From: Longibaculum muris
GTDB taxonomy: Bacteria; Bacillota_I; Bacilli_A; Erysipelotrichales; Coprobacillaceae
Assembly: GCF_004343035.1 (NCBI RefSeq)
Contig: NZ_SMCQ01000001.1
Span: 62,001 to 126,000 of the forward strand
Length of the DNA: 64,000 nt
Direction of reading: 5' to 3'
A program made the translations under genes and the position numbers. Under the pieces are notes generated by a model that saw nothing but the letters and a program-made list of their open reading frames with translations, was not told the origin of the DNA and ran no database searches. Numbering within the stretch: position 1 is the stretch's first letter; every line of letters begins with the position of its first letter. Shown in pieces: positions 28,228-36,384 of the stretch.

Positions 28228-29025
28228 TTATAACGATAATGCATACAAAGCATGATATCGACGAATTAAATATTCAACCCCAAAAATCATCGCATAAGGG
28301 CCACATTCCAAACTGTTTTCTTGAGAAAAGGTAATAACTTTATCAAATAAGGGAATTGCTGGAATAGATTTGTTTTGAGTTAATAAAACAAGTTTTGTGT
28401 GTTTTTGTTCAAGCATTTGAATTAATTGTTGATTTTGAGCAATAAAATTCCCATAAACACTTATCACAATAACAAGATCTTGGCTGGTTATTGTTTCAAT
28501 TGTTTTTTCTTGAATTTCATAAGTATCTGGGCAAATACAAAGTTTACCTAAATGTAAGAAGTTATCTTGCATTGTTAAAGCTAAATTTTTTCCAAAAGAA
28601 TAACCATAAAGATAAATTTTTTTATGCTGATGAATATCTTCAAGAAGTTGATCAATAGCTTGAATATCTATATATTTTGCACTTTGACAAATGACTTTAG
28701 AAATTTGTTGACTATAGTTTTCAAGATATTTTTGGGGATTTTCTTTTAATAAATATTGTTCAGTTTTATACATATGAAAGAGAATTTGGGTAGATTGCTG
28801 AGTCATCATTTGAAATTCATTTTTCATAGAACTATAATTTTTAAACCCAAAAGTTTGTAAAAAACGCGTCATTGTCGAAGGGGAAACATAACATAGTTCA
28901 GCAAGTTTTTCGATTTTTAAAGTATCTATTTTATAAAGATTTTCAAAGAGTGTCACAATAATCCTATGATATGTATCATTTAATGTTGTTTTGTTAAGAT
29001 AATTTAATAATTTTTCTGTATCCAT
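28228..29025 (-). CDS. MurR/RpiR family transcriptional regulator
   Basis: 265 residues. The N-terminal RpiR helix-turn-helix (CYVSPSTMTRFLQTFGFKNY) is followed by a SIS domain with YGYSFGKN and VISVYGN. The expected S-G-E-T-like loop is altered, so ligand binding may be unusual. AGGTG six bases before MDTEKL decides the start; a GTG three codons upstream is less likely. It is divergent from the GH35 gene 165 bases away and probably controls it in response to a sugar phosphate. Confidence 0.88.
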   Translation of the reverse strand: MDTEKLLNYLNKTTLNDTYHRIIVTLFENLYKIDTLKIEKLAELCYVSPSTMTRFLQTFGFKNYSSMKNEFQMMTQQSTQILFHMYKTEQYLLKENPQKYLENYSQQISKVICQSAKYIDIQAIDQLLEDIHQHKKIYLYGYSFGKNLALTMQDNFLHLGKLCICPDTYEIQEKTIETITSQDLVIVISVYGNFIAQNQQLIQMLEQKHTKLVLLTQNKSIPAIPLFDKVITFSQENSLECGPYAMIFGVEYLIRRYHALYALSL

Positions 29026-29189
29026 TTTTATCACCTACTGTGATTCATTATAACTGATTTTCTAGCTTTTTAAATCTTTTTTCATGATTATGAAAAAAAC
29101 AGATAAAAATGAAAAAGCTGTTATAAACATAAAAAGAACATCTCATATGTTTTGTTATAATTGAAGTAGAATAAGGAGGAGAAAAGATA

Positions 29190-30719
29190 ATGAGTATACC
29201 ACATATTGAAGATTATTATCATACAAAAGTATTAATGGTTGATGACCAACCATTTCTGGCTTATGCTGGAGAAATTCATAATTCTAATTGTTCTCAGGTT
29301 GATTATTTTCGTGAGCATGTTTTACCTAAGATTAATCATTTAGGGTTAAATACAGTTATTTTACCAGTTTATTGGGAACAAATTGAAAAGGAAGAAGGAC
29401 AATTTGATTTTCATGTTTTTGATGAAGTCATTGATTTATTACGTAAAGAAAATTTAAAAGCTGTTGTTTTATGGTTTGGATTATGGAAAAATGCAAAATC
29501 TTCTTATATTCCTGCTTGGATGAAAGAAAATCGAAAGACATATCCTTTTATAAAAAAAGAAGATCAAACACCAATTTATACAATTACCCCTTTATGTCAA
29601 GAGGCTATAGAAAAAGATGGTTATGCTTTTTTTAAATTAATGGAACATATAAAAGAAAAAGATCAAGGGCATCAAACTGTAATCATGGTTCAAGTTGAAA
29701 ATGAAATTGGTTGTTTATCAACAAATAGAGATTATAGTGAAGAAGCGAATGCTATGTTTGCTCAAGAAATACCTTCTGATATGCAAACATTGATGTCAAA
29801 AAAAGGAACGTGGGAAGAATGTTTTCAAGCAGATAGTCATGAAATGTTTATGGCTTATCATTTTGCAAAAGCTATTGAATATATTGCACAATGTGGTAAA
29901 AGGATATATCCTTTACCATTGATTGTTAATGTTTGGTTGAAAAAACCACATGAAAAAGCAGGACAATATCCGAGTGGTGGACCTATTCAAGATAAAATTG
30001 ATTTATATCATTATTTGGCTCCATCGATTGATCTTGTTTGTCCAGATATCTATGTGACAAACTTCCGTGAAATCTGTGATGTTTATGCGAGTCAAGGAGC
30101 GTTATTCATTCCTGAGACACGTCAAGATATTCATTATATAAGTCATGCTATATATGCTTATACACAATATCCATGTCTAGGTTATTCACCATTTGGAATA
30201 GAAGATTTTGCAAATGAAGATAGTCAGGAAACAAATAATCATCATATTATGAAACTATTAGGAATTGTTAAAGAAGCATTTCATCCAGAAGGAACACAAT
30301 ATTATTTAAAAAAGATCTATCAACAACTTTCTTCTTTTGAAAAGATTTTGTTAAAGAAAAGAGGAACAGATGATTTATGGTCATTTTTAAATGATAATGA
30401 AGAAAAATGCATTGAAAGAACAATGAATGATTTAAAAATAAATGTTCAATTCCTTGATAATCAAGATTGTTTACCAATAGGAGTAGGTTGTATCCTCAAA
30501 GAAGATAAGTATTTGTATATTTATGGAATGCGATTTTTTGCAAGTTTATTTTCATTGAAAACAAATGAATATATTGGCATTTTGGAATTAGAAGAAGGAC
30601 ATTTCGAAAACGGACAGTGGATTGTTGAGAGAGTACTTAATGGAGATGAACAATATTTTATTGCCGTTGGTAATAATCCTCGATTTTTAAGAGTCCATTA
30701 TCATCAGTATAGTGAGTAA
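29190..30719 (+). CDS. GH35-type beta-galactosidase, cytoplasmic
   Basis: 509 residues without signal peptide. The GH35 barrel has AGEIHNSN at the start (strand 1), LPVYWEQIEKEEGQFDF, QVENEIG with candidate acid/base E172, and FIPETR with candidate nucleophile E309. After about residue 350 the chain continues into a DUF5597-like C-terminal region. It should remove terminal beta-galactosyl (or a related) residue from an imported oligosaccharide. AAGGAGGAG precedes the ATG and a TATAAT hexamer lies at 29156-29161. The divergent RpiR gene is its likely regulator. Confidence 0.87.
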   Translation: MSIPHIEDYYHTKVLMVDDQPFLAYAGEIHNSNCSQVDYFREHVLPKINHLGLNTVILPVYWEQIEKEEGQFDFHVFDEVIDLLRKENLKAVVLWFGLWKNAKSSYIPAWMKENRKTYPFIKKEDQTPIYTITPLCQEAIEKDGYAFFKLMEHIKEKDQGHQTVIMVQVENEIGCLSTNRDYSEEANAMFAQEIPSDMQTLMSKKGTWEECFQADSHEMFMAYHFAKAIEYIAQCGKRIYPLPLIVNVWLKKPHEKAGQYPSGGPIQDKIDLYHYLAPSIDLVCPDIYVTNFREICDVYASQGALFIPETRQDIHYISHAIYAYTQYPCLGYSPFGIEDFANEDSQETNNHHIMKLLGIVKEAFHPEGTQYYLKKIYQQLSSFEKILLKKRGTDDLWSFLNDNEEKCIERTMNDLKINVQFLDNQDCLPIGVGCILKEDKYLYIYGMRFFASLFSLKTNEYIGILELEEGHFENGQWIVERVLNGDEQYFIAVGNNPRFLRVHYHQYSE

Positions 30720-30720
30720 T

Positions 30721-30760
30721 AAAAACGAGTGGATATTAAATATCTGCTCGTTTATTCATT
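30721..30760 (+). terminator. Rho-independent terminator of the GH35 gene
   Basis: AAACGAG...CTCGTTT outer stem and GATAT-TAA-ATATC inner stem, followed by TTTATTCATTTTT. Confidence 0.75.
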
Positions 30761-30767
30761 TTTATAC

Positions 30768-30790
30768 TGTTCAAATTGAAAATTTGAACA
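30768..30790. repeat. Perfect inverted repeat, 10-bp arms
   Basis: TGTTCAAATT and AATTTGAACA are separated by GAA. A second inverted repeat, ACACAT-GAA-ATGTGT, lies at 30811-30825. Both are just outside the IS200-type left end; their role is unknown. Confidence 0.6.
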
Positions 30791-30879
30791 AATAGACTTT
30801 AGTCAGTTGAACACATGAAATGTGTGAAACAAAAAACCACCTGCTATGCGGGTGGAGAAATAAAAAGTTATACAGTAGT

Positions 30880-30938
30880 ATCACCTTTCCGGTATAATGA
30901 AGTTGTTCAAGCTATCATTAAAAGAAAGGAAAGGTGAT
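30880..30938 (+). promoter_or_regulatory. Hairpin masking the transposase ribosome site
   Basis: ATCACCTTTCC (30880-30890) is perfectly complementary to GGAAAGGTGAT (30928-30938), which contains the AGGTG ribosome site of tnpA. A TATAAT hexamer at 30893-30898 lies inside the loop. A transcript begun from it would lack the left arm, while read-through from outside would carry both arms. Confidence 0.75.
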
Positions 30939-30944
30939 TTGACT

Positions 30945-31445
30945 ATGGCTAAAAAAGCGAATTCTTTAGCACACACAAAATGGATGTGTAAATACCATAT
31001 TGTGTTCACACCTAAGTATAGACGAAAAGCGATATATAATCAATATCGAGAAGACTTGGGAGAAATATTGAGAAGATTATGCAGATATAGAGGAGTAGAA
31101 ATAATAGAGGAACACTTGATGATAGATCATGTTCATATGCTGGTGATGATACCACCAAAAGAAAGCATATCATCATTTATGGGATATCTCAAAGGGAAGT
31201 CAGCAATGATGATGTTTGATAGGCATGCCAATTTAAAATATCAATATGGGAATAGACATTTTTGGGCAGAAGGATATTATGTAAGTACAGTAGGACTAAA
31301 TGATCAAACAGTCGCAAAATATATAAGGGAGCAAGAAGCATATGATATAGCGATGGATAAACTGAGTGTGAAAGAATACAAGGATCCATTTGAAGAAAAG
31401 GAAATCAAGAAAGAGAAGAAGAAAAAAGGGAAGAAAGAAAAATAG
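30945..31445 (+). CDS. tnpA: IS200/IS605 family transposase TnpA (Y1 HUH)
   Basis: 166 residues. KYHIVFTPKYRRK starts the fold, the HUH motif appears as IDHVHMLVMI (H-V-H), and the Tyr nucleophile is expected in REQEAYDIAMDKL. It carries out single-strand peel-and-paste transposition. The C-terminal tail is very lysine-rich (KKEKKKKGKKEK). The start MAKKANS is chosen because AGGTG lies eight bases upstream; an in-frame ATG at 30897 precedes that site. The gene appears intact. Confidence 0.95.
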   Translation: MAKKANSLAHTKWMCKYHIVFTPKYRRKAIYNQYREDLGEILRRLCRYRGVEIIEEHLMIDHVHMLVMIPPKESISSFMGYLKGKSAMMMFDRHANLKYQYGNRHFWAEGYYVSTVGLNDQTVAKYIREQEAYDIAMDKLSVKEYKDPFEEKEIKKEKKKKGKKEK

Positions 31446-31446
31446 C

Positions 31447-31467
31447 AAAAAAATCCCTTTGAGGGAT
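31447..31467 (-). terminator. Minus-strand terminator within the IS
   Basis: On the minus strand ATCCCT-CAA-AGGGAT is followed by seven Ts. It would stop AraC-gene transcripts entering the transposase antisense. Confidence 0.65.
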
Positions 31468-31565
31468 AGCGAGAGTCAAGAGCGGTAGCTTGAACGAAGT
31501 GAAAGCAGCGCCTTGAGACGCGAGCAAGTAACAAAGGCTTATAGCCGCAGAGAAAAGCACGCCTT

Positions 31566-32561
31566 TTAGACGTGGTTTTTATTTTGGTTACGATAATCTT
31601 GAGGGGTATAGCCTGTGTATTCTTGAAATCTTTTATAAAAAGATGTTAAATTATGGATTCCGACTTCACTAGCAATTTCATAAATAGGTAATTGTTTGTT
31701 TTGTAAAAGGATAATGGCTTTTTTCATCCGTTCTTCATTGACCAGTTGTTTAAATGTTTTCCCCGAGAATTGTTTAATTAACTTGCTGGTATAAGAAGGG
31801 TCATAACCAAAATGCATACACATATTTTTAAGATTGCCATCTTGATAATGATGATGGATATATTCTAAAATATCATCCATGAGTTTTTGATTCTTAAATA
31901 AACTTACCGAAAGATTTGTATTGTATTGACCTTTTCTTGCAAGATGAGTGATTAAGATCATAATATAGTTATCAATAATTTCATCTGAAGATGTCATAGG
32001 ATCAAAATATTCGCAAAGAATATTTTGAATACAATTATGAATGAGTTGATCTTGTTTGGTATAAAACAATAAATAATGATTATGGGTATTTTGATGATTC
32101 ATCAGTTCAATCATAAATTGAGTAATCAATTGATCATGTGGTAAATGATTAATAAAACGATGGGCAAAATAATTGTCATTTAAAATAATATTAATTCCTA
32201 AATCATTTTCACCTGTGGCTGCTACACTATGAGGAACATGCTTATCTAAAATAATAATATCACCTTGATGAAGGGTAATAGTTTCATCCTCAACCCGCAT
32301 AATAAGAGTTCCCGAATACACGTAAGTCATGACAATATAGTGAAAAATATGCATTGGTACACAACCACTTTTTCGTTGGTGTAAATTAATAATATGATTG
32401 TGATTTTGAAATTCTCTTTCATGATGGAAAATAAACATGATATCATTTTGATAAGGCACAACAGTAAATTTTTGTTTAAAATGATCTAAGAGTTCTTCAT
32501 CACTTGTATTGCTATAACTGATAGGACTTTGTAAGACATTTTCTAATTCTTGATAGTTCAT
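31566..32561 (-). CDS. AraC family regulator with N-terminal cupin
   Basis: 331 residues. A cupin sugar-sensing domain (about 60-140; VEDETITLHQGDIIILDKHVPH) precedes two helix-turn-helix units at the C-terminus (about 225-325) ending YKRFQEYTGYTPQDYR. The AAGGTG site supports the start MNYQELENV. The last codons and stop lie inside the right hairpin of the IS200-type element, so insertion probably rewrote the extreme C-terminus. It is divergent from the EIIC-GH78 operon and is its likely activator. Confidence 0.9.
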   Translation of the reverse strand: MNYQELENVLQSPISYSNTSDEELLDHFKQKFTVVPYQNDIMFIFHHEREFQNHNHIINLHQRKSGCVPMHIFHYIVMTYVYSGTLIMRVEDETITLHQGDIIILDKHVPHSVAATGENDLGINIILNDNYFAHRFINHLPHDQLITQFMIELMNHQNTHNHYLLFYTKQDQLIHNCIQNILCEYFDPMTSSDEIIDNYIMILITHLARKGQYNTNLSVSLFKNQKLMDDILEYIHHHYQDGNLKNMCMHFGYDPSYTSKLIKQFSGKTFKQLVNEERMKKAIILLQNKQLPIYEIASEVGIHNLTSFYKRFQEYTGYTPQDYRNQNKNHV

Positions 32562-32630
32562 AATCATCACCTTTATTTCATTTTATCATGATAAGTCGAA
32601 TTTTGATAGTCTTAAAATCTTATAATGACA

Positions 32631-32659
32631 TTGTGAAAGTAAAAAATAACTCTTATAAT
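32631..32659 (+). promoter_or_regulatory. Promoter of the EIIC-GH78 operon
   Basis: TTGTGA and TATAAT with a 17-base spacer, about 80 bases before the EIIC start and between divergent genes. Confidence 0.7.
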
Positions 32660-32741
32660 AGGGGTGTAATTTGTGATGAGGCCAAATCAATTACATTATA
32701 TTGTGTAAAAAGTAAAAATATCGAAAGGGGAAACACTTTTT

Positions 32742-34064
32742 ATGGAAAAGAAAAATTCGTTTTTTGATACTCTCCAAGAAGTACTTGGAAAAGTTTCAGT
32801 AAAATTAAGTGGAAATATTTATATTAATGCAATTAAAGATGGAATGTTGGCATATATGCCATTCGCCTTTATTGCCTCTATTTTCTTAATTATCGCTTTC
32901 TTCCCAGTTCCAGCTTTTACCGATTTTGTGAGCAATATCACAGGATTAGAAGCAGGAATATGGCAAGGTAAATTAGCTTTAGTTAATGATGCCAGTTTAG
33001 GTATTGGTGGTTTACTTGTTTTACTTGCAATCTCTAGATCATTAGCTGATAAATTAAATATTAATGGGATGCAAGTGACTTTAACTTCGGTTGTTGCTTT
33101 TGTGTTGTTGGTGCCATTTGGTTCTGATAAGAGTGGAAGTTTTATTGCTACAACATATTTAGGTGCTCAAACGATTTTCTTATCAATTATTATTTCTATT
33201 GTAACTGCGAAAGTTTATCAATTTATTGATAGAAAAGGAATTAAAATCAAGATGCCAGCTGCGGTACCTCCTGCTGTCTCAGCACCATTTGAATCAATTA
33301 TTCCTTCATTAGTGGTTATTACATTATTTTGGATTTTAAGATTAGTGATTGATGCATTCAATGGTGGTAGTGCTTTAGCTATTTTCAATACTGTATTAGG
33401 AATGCCTTTACAAGCTGTTGGTGGATCACTTCCTGGTATTATCATTGTGAAGATCTTCTCACAATTATTATGGTTCTTTGGGATTCATGGTGATTCTATT
33501 GTCAATGGTGTTATGACACCAATCTTCCAAGTTTTACAAGATGCAAATAAAACAATTTCGATGGCTGGGGGAACTCCGACAAATATTATTTGTCAAAGTT
33601 TCTGGGATAGCTTTGGAGGAATCGGAATTGTTGGTTCTATTATTGCGATTATTCTTATTGCCAAGAGTAAACGTTATAAAGAAATGAAGAAAATTGCTGG
33701 GGTTCCATATATCTTCAACGTTGGTGAACCTACATTATTTGGTATTCCATTAATGATGAATGTTGTTTATTTCATTCCATTTATCTTAAGTAATGTTGTC
33801 TCTATTTTAATTGCCTATGCTGCCTTTGCTTTAAAACTTGTTCCTGTATGTACTGGTATAGCCCAAGTCCCTTGGACAACACCTTTAATTGTTAGTGGAT
33901 ATTTAACAACTGGAAGTGTTGCTGGTTCAATTTTACAAATCGTTTGTTTAGTAGCTGTTGTGTTATTATGGCTTCCATTTGTTAAAGTAGCTGATAATCA
34001 AATCTTACAAGAAGAAAAACAATTAGAAAGTCAAATGAAAGAAGAAACTCATAAAGAAGCATAA
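32742..34064 (+). CDS. PTS EIIC component, cellobiose/lichenan family (copy 1)
   Basis: 440 residues with about ten membrane helices. Family marks are INAIKDGMLAYMPF at the start, IKMPAAVPPAVSAPFESIIP in the middle, WFFGIHGDSIVNGVM, and FNVGEPTLFGIP with the conserved Glu used in sugar binding. It imports and, with EIIA/EIIB, phosphorylates a beta-glucoside-type sugar. Neither EIIA nor EIIB is encoded nearby, so it must share them. It heads an operon with a rhamnosidase and an apiosidase-like enzyme, suggesting a decorated glucoside. Confidence 0.92.
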   Translation: MEKKNSFFDTLQEVLGKVSVKLSGNIYINAIKDGMLAYMPFAFIASIFLIIAFFPVPAFTDFVSNITGLEAGIWQGKLALVNDASLGIGGLLVLLAISRSLADKLNINGMQVTLTSVVAFVLLVPFGSDKSGSFIATTYLGAQTIFLSIIISIVTAKVYQFIDRKGIKIKMPAAVPPAVSAPFESIIPSLVVITLFWILRLVIDAFNGGSALAIFNTVLGMPLQAVGGSLPGIIIVKIFSQLLWFFGIHGDSIVNGVMTPIFQVLQDANKTISMAGGTPTNIICQSFWDSFGGIGIVGSIIAIILIAKSKRYKEMKKIAGVPYIFNVGEPTLFGIPLMMNVVYFIPFILSNVVSILIAYAAFALKLVPVCTGIAQVPWTTPLIVSGYLTTGSVAGSILQIVCLVAVVLLWLPFVKVADNQILQEEKQLESQMKEETHKEA

Positions 34065-34076
34065 TGCTTCTTTATG
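34050..34076 (+). other. Intercistronic hairpin with the stop codon in its loop
   Basis: CATAAAGAAGCA / TGCTTCTTTATG is a perfect 12-bp stem whose 3-base loop is the TAA stop of the EIIC gene. No T-run follows, so it is more likely an mRNA-processing or stabilising element than a terminator. Confidence 0.7.
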
Positions 34077-34101
34077 GAGTTTAGAAAAAGAGATGATATT
34101 T

Positions 34102-36348
34102 ATGAATAAAAATTATCAATTTCAGGGTTGTTGGATGAAAGGTAATGATATTGATTATGGAGTAGAAGATAGTGGGTATTATCAAGATCATCGTAATGTT
34201 GTCTTGGTTAAAGACTTTTATCTTGATGATATCCAAGAAACATATCTTTATATAGCGACTCTTGGATATTCAATCATCTATATCAATAATCAAAGAATAA
34301 CACAAGATGAATTGAATCTCGTTTGGACACAATTTCAAAAATGTGTTTATTATGATCAATATGATGTCACTCCTTATTTAATGAAGGGGCAAAATCAAAT
34401 GAAGATTGAATTAGGAAATGGAATGTATAATCCCTCACCATTACGTTTGTTTGGTAAATACAATTTAAGAGAAAGATTAAGTGAAGTTGGAGAACCAAAA
34501 GTTCTTTGTGATCTTGTGTCTTGCAATCAAGTTATTATATCAAGTGATGCTTCTTGGATGCAAGGAGAAGGACATTTCTTATTTAATAATCTTTATTTAG
34601 GAGAACGTGTTGATTTACGTCTTGAAATGTCATCATTAAAACTAGTTGAAACAAAAGAAAATACGTATCATTTAGAAGCTAATTTTATTCCGCATGTAAG
34701 AAGATTTCAAAATATCCAACCAGCAAGTCTTATAGAAACAAAAGAAGGAATGATTGTTGATTTTGGTGAAATGATTTCAGGTTTTATAAATCTATCTTTT
34801 TATGCTCAAAGTGGACAATATGTAAAGCTTCAATATAGTGAAAGATATATTGATAATCAGATGGATTATAAAACATGTTTAGCTGGAAGTGTTGGTGAAG
34901 GTATTCATGATTTTGTAATTTCAGGAGGATTAGGAGCACCAAAAAAAGCCATTCAAACAGATGAAATCATATCAAAAGAAGGAATAAATCATTTTAGCAA
35001 CACATTTACTTATCATTCTTTTAGATATGTCCTCATCCAAGGATTGTCAAAAGCAGATATTCATGATGTTTATGCAACGTATGTGCATACTGATTTAAAA
35101 CAAATTGGAAATATCCAAACAGATCATTCATTTTATAATGAATTATTTGATGCAGCAATGCGTACAAAACTGAATAATGTTCATGGAACATTTGAAGATT
35201 GCGCAAGAGAAAGACTAGGTTATGGTGGCGATATGGTTGCTTTAGCAACTTCTAATCTTTATACGTTTGATTTAGAAGCATTTTATAAAAAGATTATTAA
35301 AGATTTTCGCTATGAACAAACAACAAATGGCGGAATACCTGAAACTGCTCCTTATATGGGCATTCAATCCAATGGGACTGGTCAAGGTGAAGGACCATTA
35401 TTATGGCAATTGGTCTATCCATATTTGACTTATAAGCATTATCAATATTATGGTGATATTTCTTTACTAGAGGAAGAATATCCATATTTAAATAAACAAT
35501 TGAATTATTTATTGAGTTATGATTTAGATGAAATTGCTGAACACTGTTTAGGAGATCATGGCAGTATTTTGATTGCTGGTGAGTTTAGAAAACCAACACC
35601 GGATAAGTTGTTATTAGGTTATTGTACAATGTTATTATTCCTTGAATATAATATTGCACTGAGACATATTCTTCATAAAGATACAACGTTGTATCAACAA
35701 AGATATGATGAAATTAAAGAGACGACAATTCAAAAGTTTAAAAATGAAGATGGCTCATTTGGTGAAGGAACACAAACAGGTTATGCTTTTGCGATTCGTT
35801 TAGGCTTAGATGATGAAAAGATATTATGTCAAAAGTTTGTTGAAAAGATTCAAGCGGATCAAGGTATTTTCAATAGTGGAATTTTTGGTATGGCTTTAAC
35901 ATATGAAATATTAGCTAAATATGGATATCATGAAATAATTGAAAATTGGTTATTACAAGAAAGTGATATTGGCTTTAAAGCTATGTTATCAAATGGAAAT
36001 AAAGCTTTAGCTGAATTATTTGTAGGTGAACAGTTATCTTTGAATCATGCTATGTTTGCAAGCTATCAACAATGGTATTATCAAGGTTTAGCTGGTATTT
36101 GTATTGAAAATAATGCTGTTGCTTTTGATAAAATTAAATTAAAACCATATTTTTCTAAACAAGTGAATCATGTTGAATGTCATGTACAGACAAAACATGG
36201 AATGATTCAATCCAATTGGCAAAGAAAGAACAATGAGATTGAATGGATAATCTCTATACCAGAAAATATCCAATATGAGATATGTTTAGATCAGGAATAT
36301 CAAAAAGAAATCATTGATCAGCAAATGATTATTCATACATTAGGATAG
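34102..36348 (+). CDS. Alpha-L-rhamnosidase, GH78
   Basis: 748 residues, no signal peptide. N-terminal beta-sandwich domains (about 1-300) are followed by the (alpha/alpha)6 catalytic barrel. The family motif DCARERLGYGGD carries acidic residues at the usual catalytic positions, and ETAPYMGIQSNGTGQGEG is also typical. A C-terminal beta domain closes the chain. It removes terminal alpha-L-rhamnose in the cytoplasm. An ATG nine bases upstream (34093) is possible; AGAGA spacing favours 34102. It sits between EIIC and an apiosidase-like gene, with hairpins on both sides. Confidence 0.88.
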   Translation: MNKNYQFQGCWMKGNDIDYGVEDSGYYQDHRNVVLVKDFYLDDIQETYLYIATLGYSIIYINNQRITQDELNLVWTQFQKCVYYDQYDVTPYLMKGQNQMKIELGNGMYNPSPLRLFGKYNLRERLSEVGEPKVLCDLVSCNQVIISSDASWMQGEGHFLFNNLYLGERVDLRLEMSSLKLVETKENTYHLEANFIPHVRRFQNIQPASLIETKEGMIVDFGEMISGFINLSFYAQSGQYVKLQYSERYIDNQMDYKTCLAGSVGEGIHDFVISGGLGAPKKAIQTDEIISKEGINHFSNTFTYHSFRYVLIQGLSKADIHDVYATYVHTDLKQIGNIQTDHSFYNELFDAAMRTKLNNVHGTFEDCARERLGYGGDMVALATSNLYTFDLEAFYKKIIKDFRYEQTTNGGIPETAPYMGIQSNGTGQGEGPLLWQLVYPYLTYKHYQYYGDISLLEEEYPYLNKQLNYLLSYDLDEIAEHCLGDHGSILIAGEFRKPTPDKLLLGYCTMLLFLEYNIALRHILHKDTTLYQQRYDEIKETTIQKFKNEDGSFGEGTQTGYAFAIRLGLDDEKILCQKFVEKIQADQGIFNSGIFGMALTYEILAKYGYHEIIENWLLQESDIGFKAMLSNGNKALAELFVGEQLSLNHAMFASYQQWYYQGLAGICIENNAVAFDKIKLKPYFSKQVNHVECHVQTKHGMIQSNWQRKNNEIEWIISIPENIQYEICLDQEYQKEIIDQQMIIHTLG

Positions 36349-36366
36349 CTTGGCTATCCTTTTGTT
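36342..36366 (+). terminator. Weak terminator/attenuator hairpin
   Basis: AGGATAGC-TTG-GCTATCCT followed by TTTGTTATT, overlapping the stop of the rhamnosidase gene. Because the operon continues, it probably reduces rather than stops downstream transcription. Confidence 0.55.
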
Positions 36367-36384
36367 ATTAAAAAGGAGAAACTT

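Larger units (their letters stand above)
30837..31575 (+). mobile_element. IS200/IS605-family insertion sequence (tnpA only)
   Basis: A subterminal hairpin at the left (CCACCTG-CTATG-CGGGTGG, 30837-30855) and one at the right (CACGCC-TTTTA-GACGTG, about 31558-31574) flank a single TnpA gene, the IS200 layout without tnpB. The exact ends are not determined because these elements make no target duplication. The right hairpin contains the stop codon of the neighbouring AraC gene. The stretch 31468-31556 holds no gene. Confidence 0.82.
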
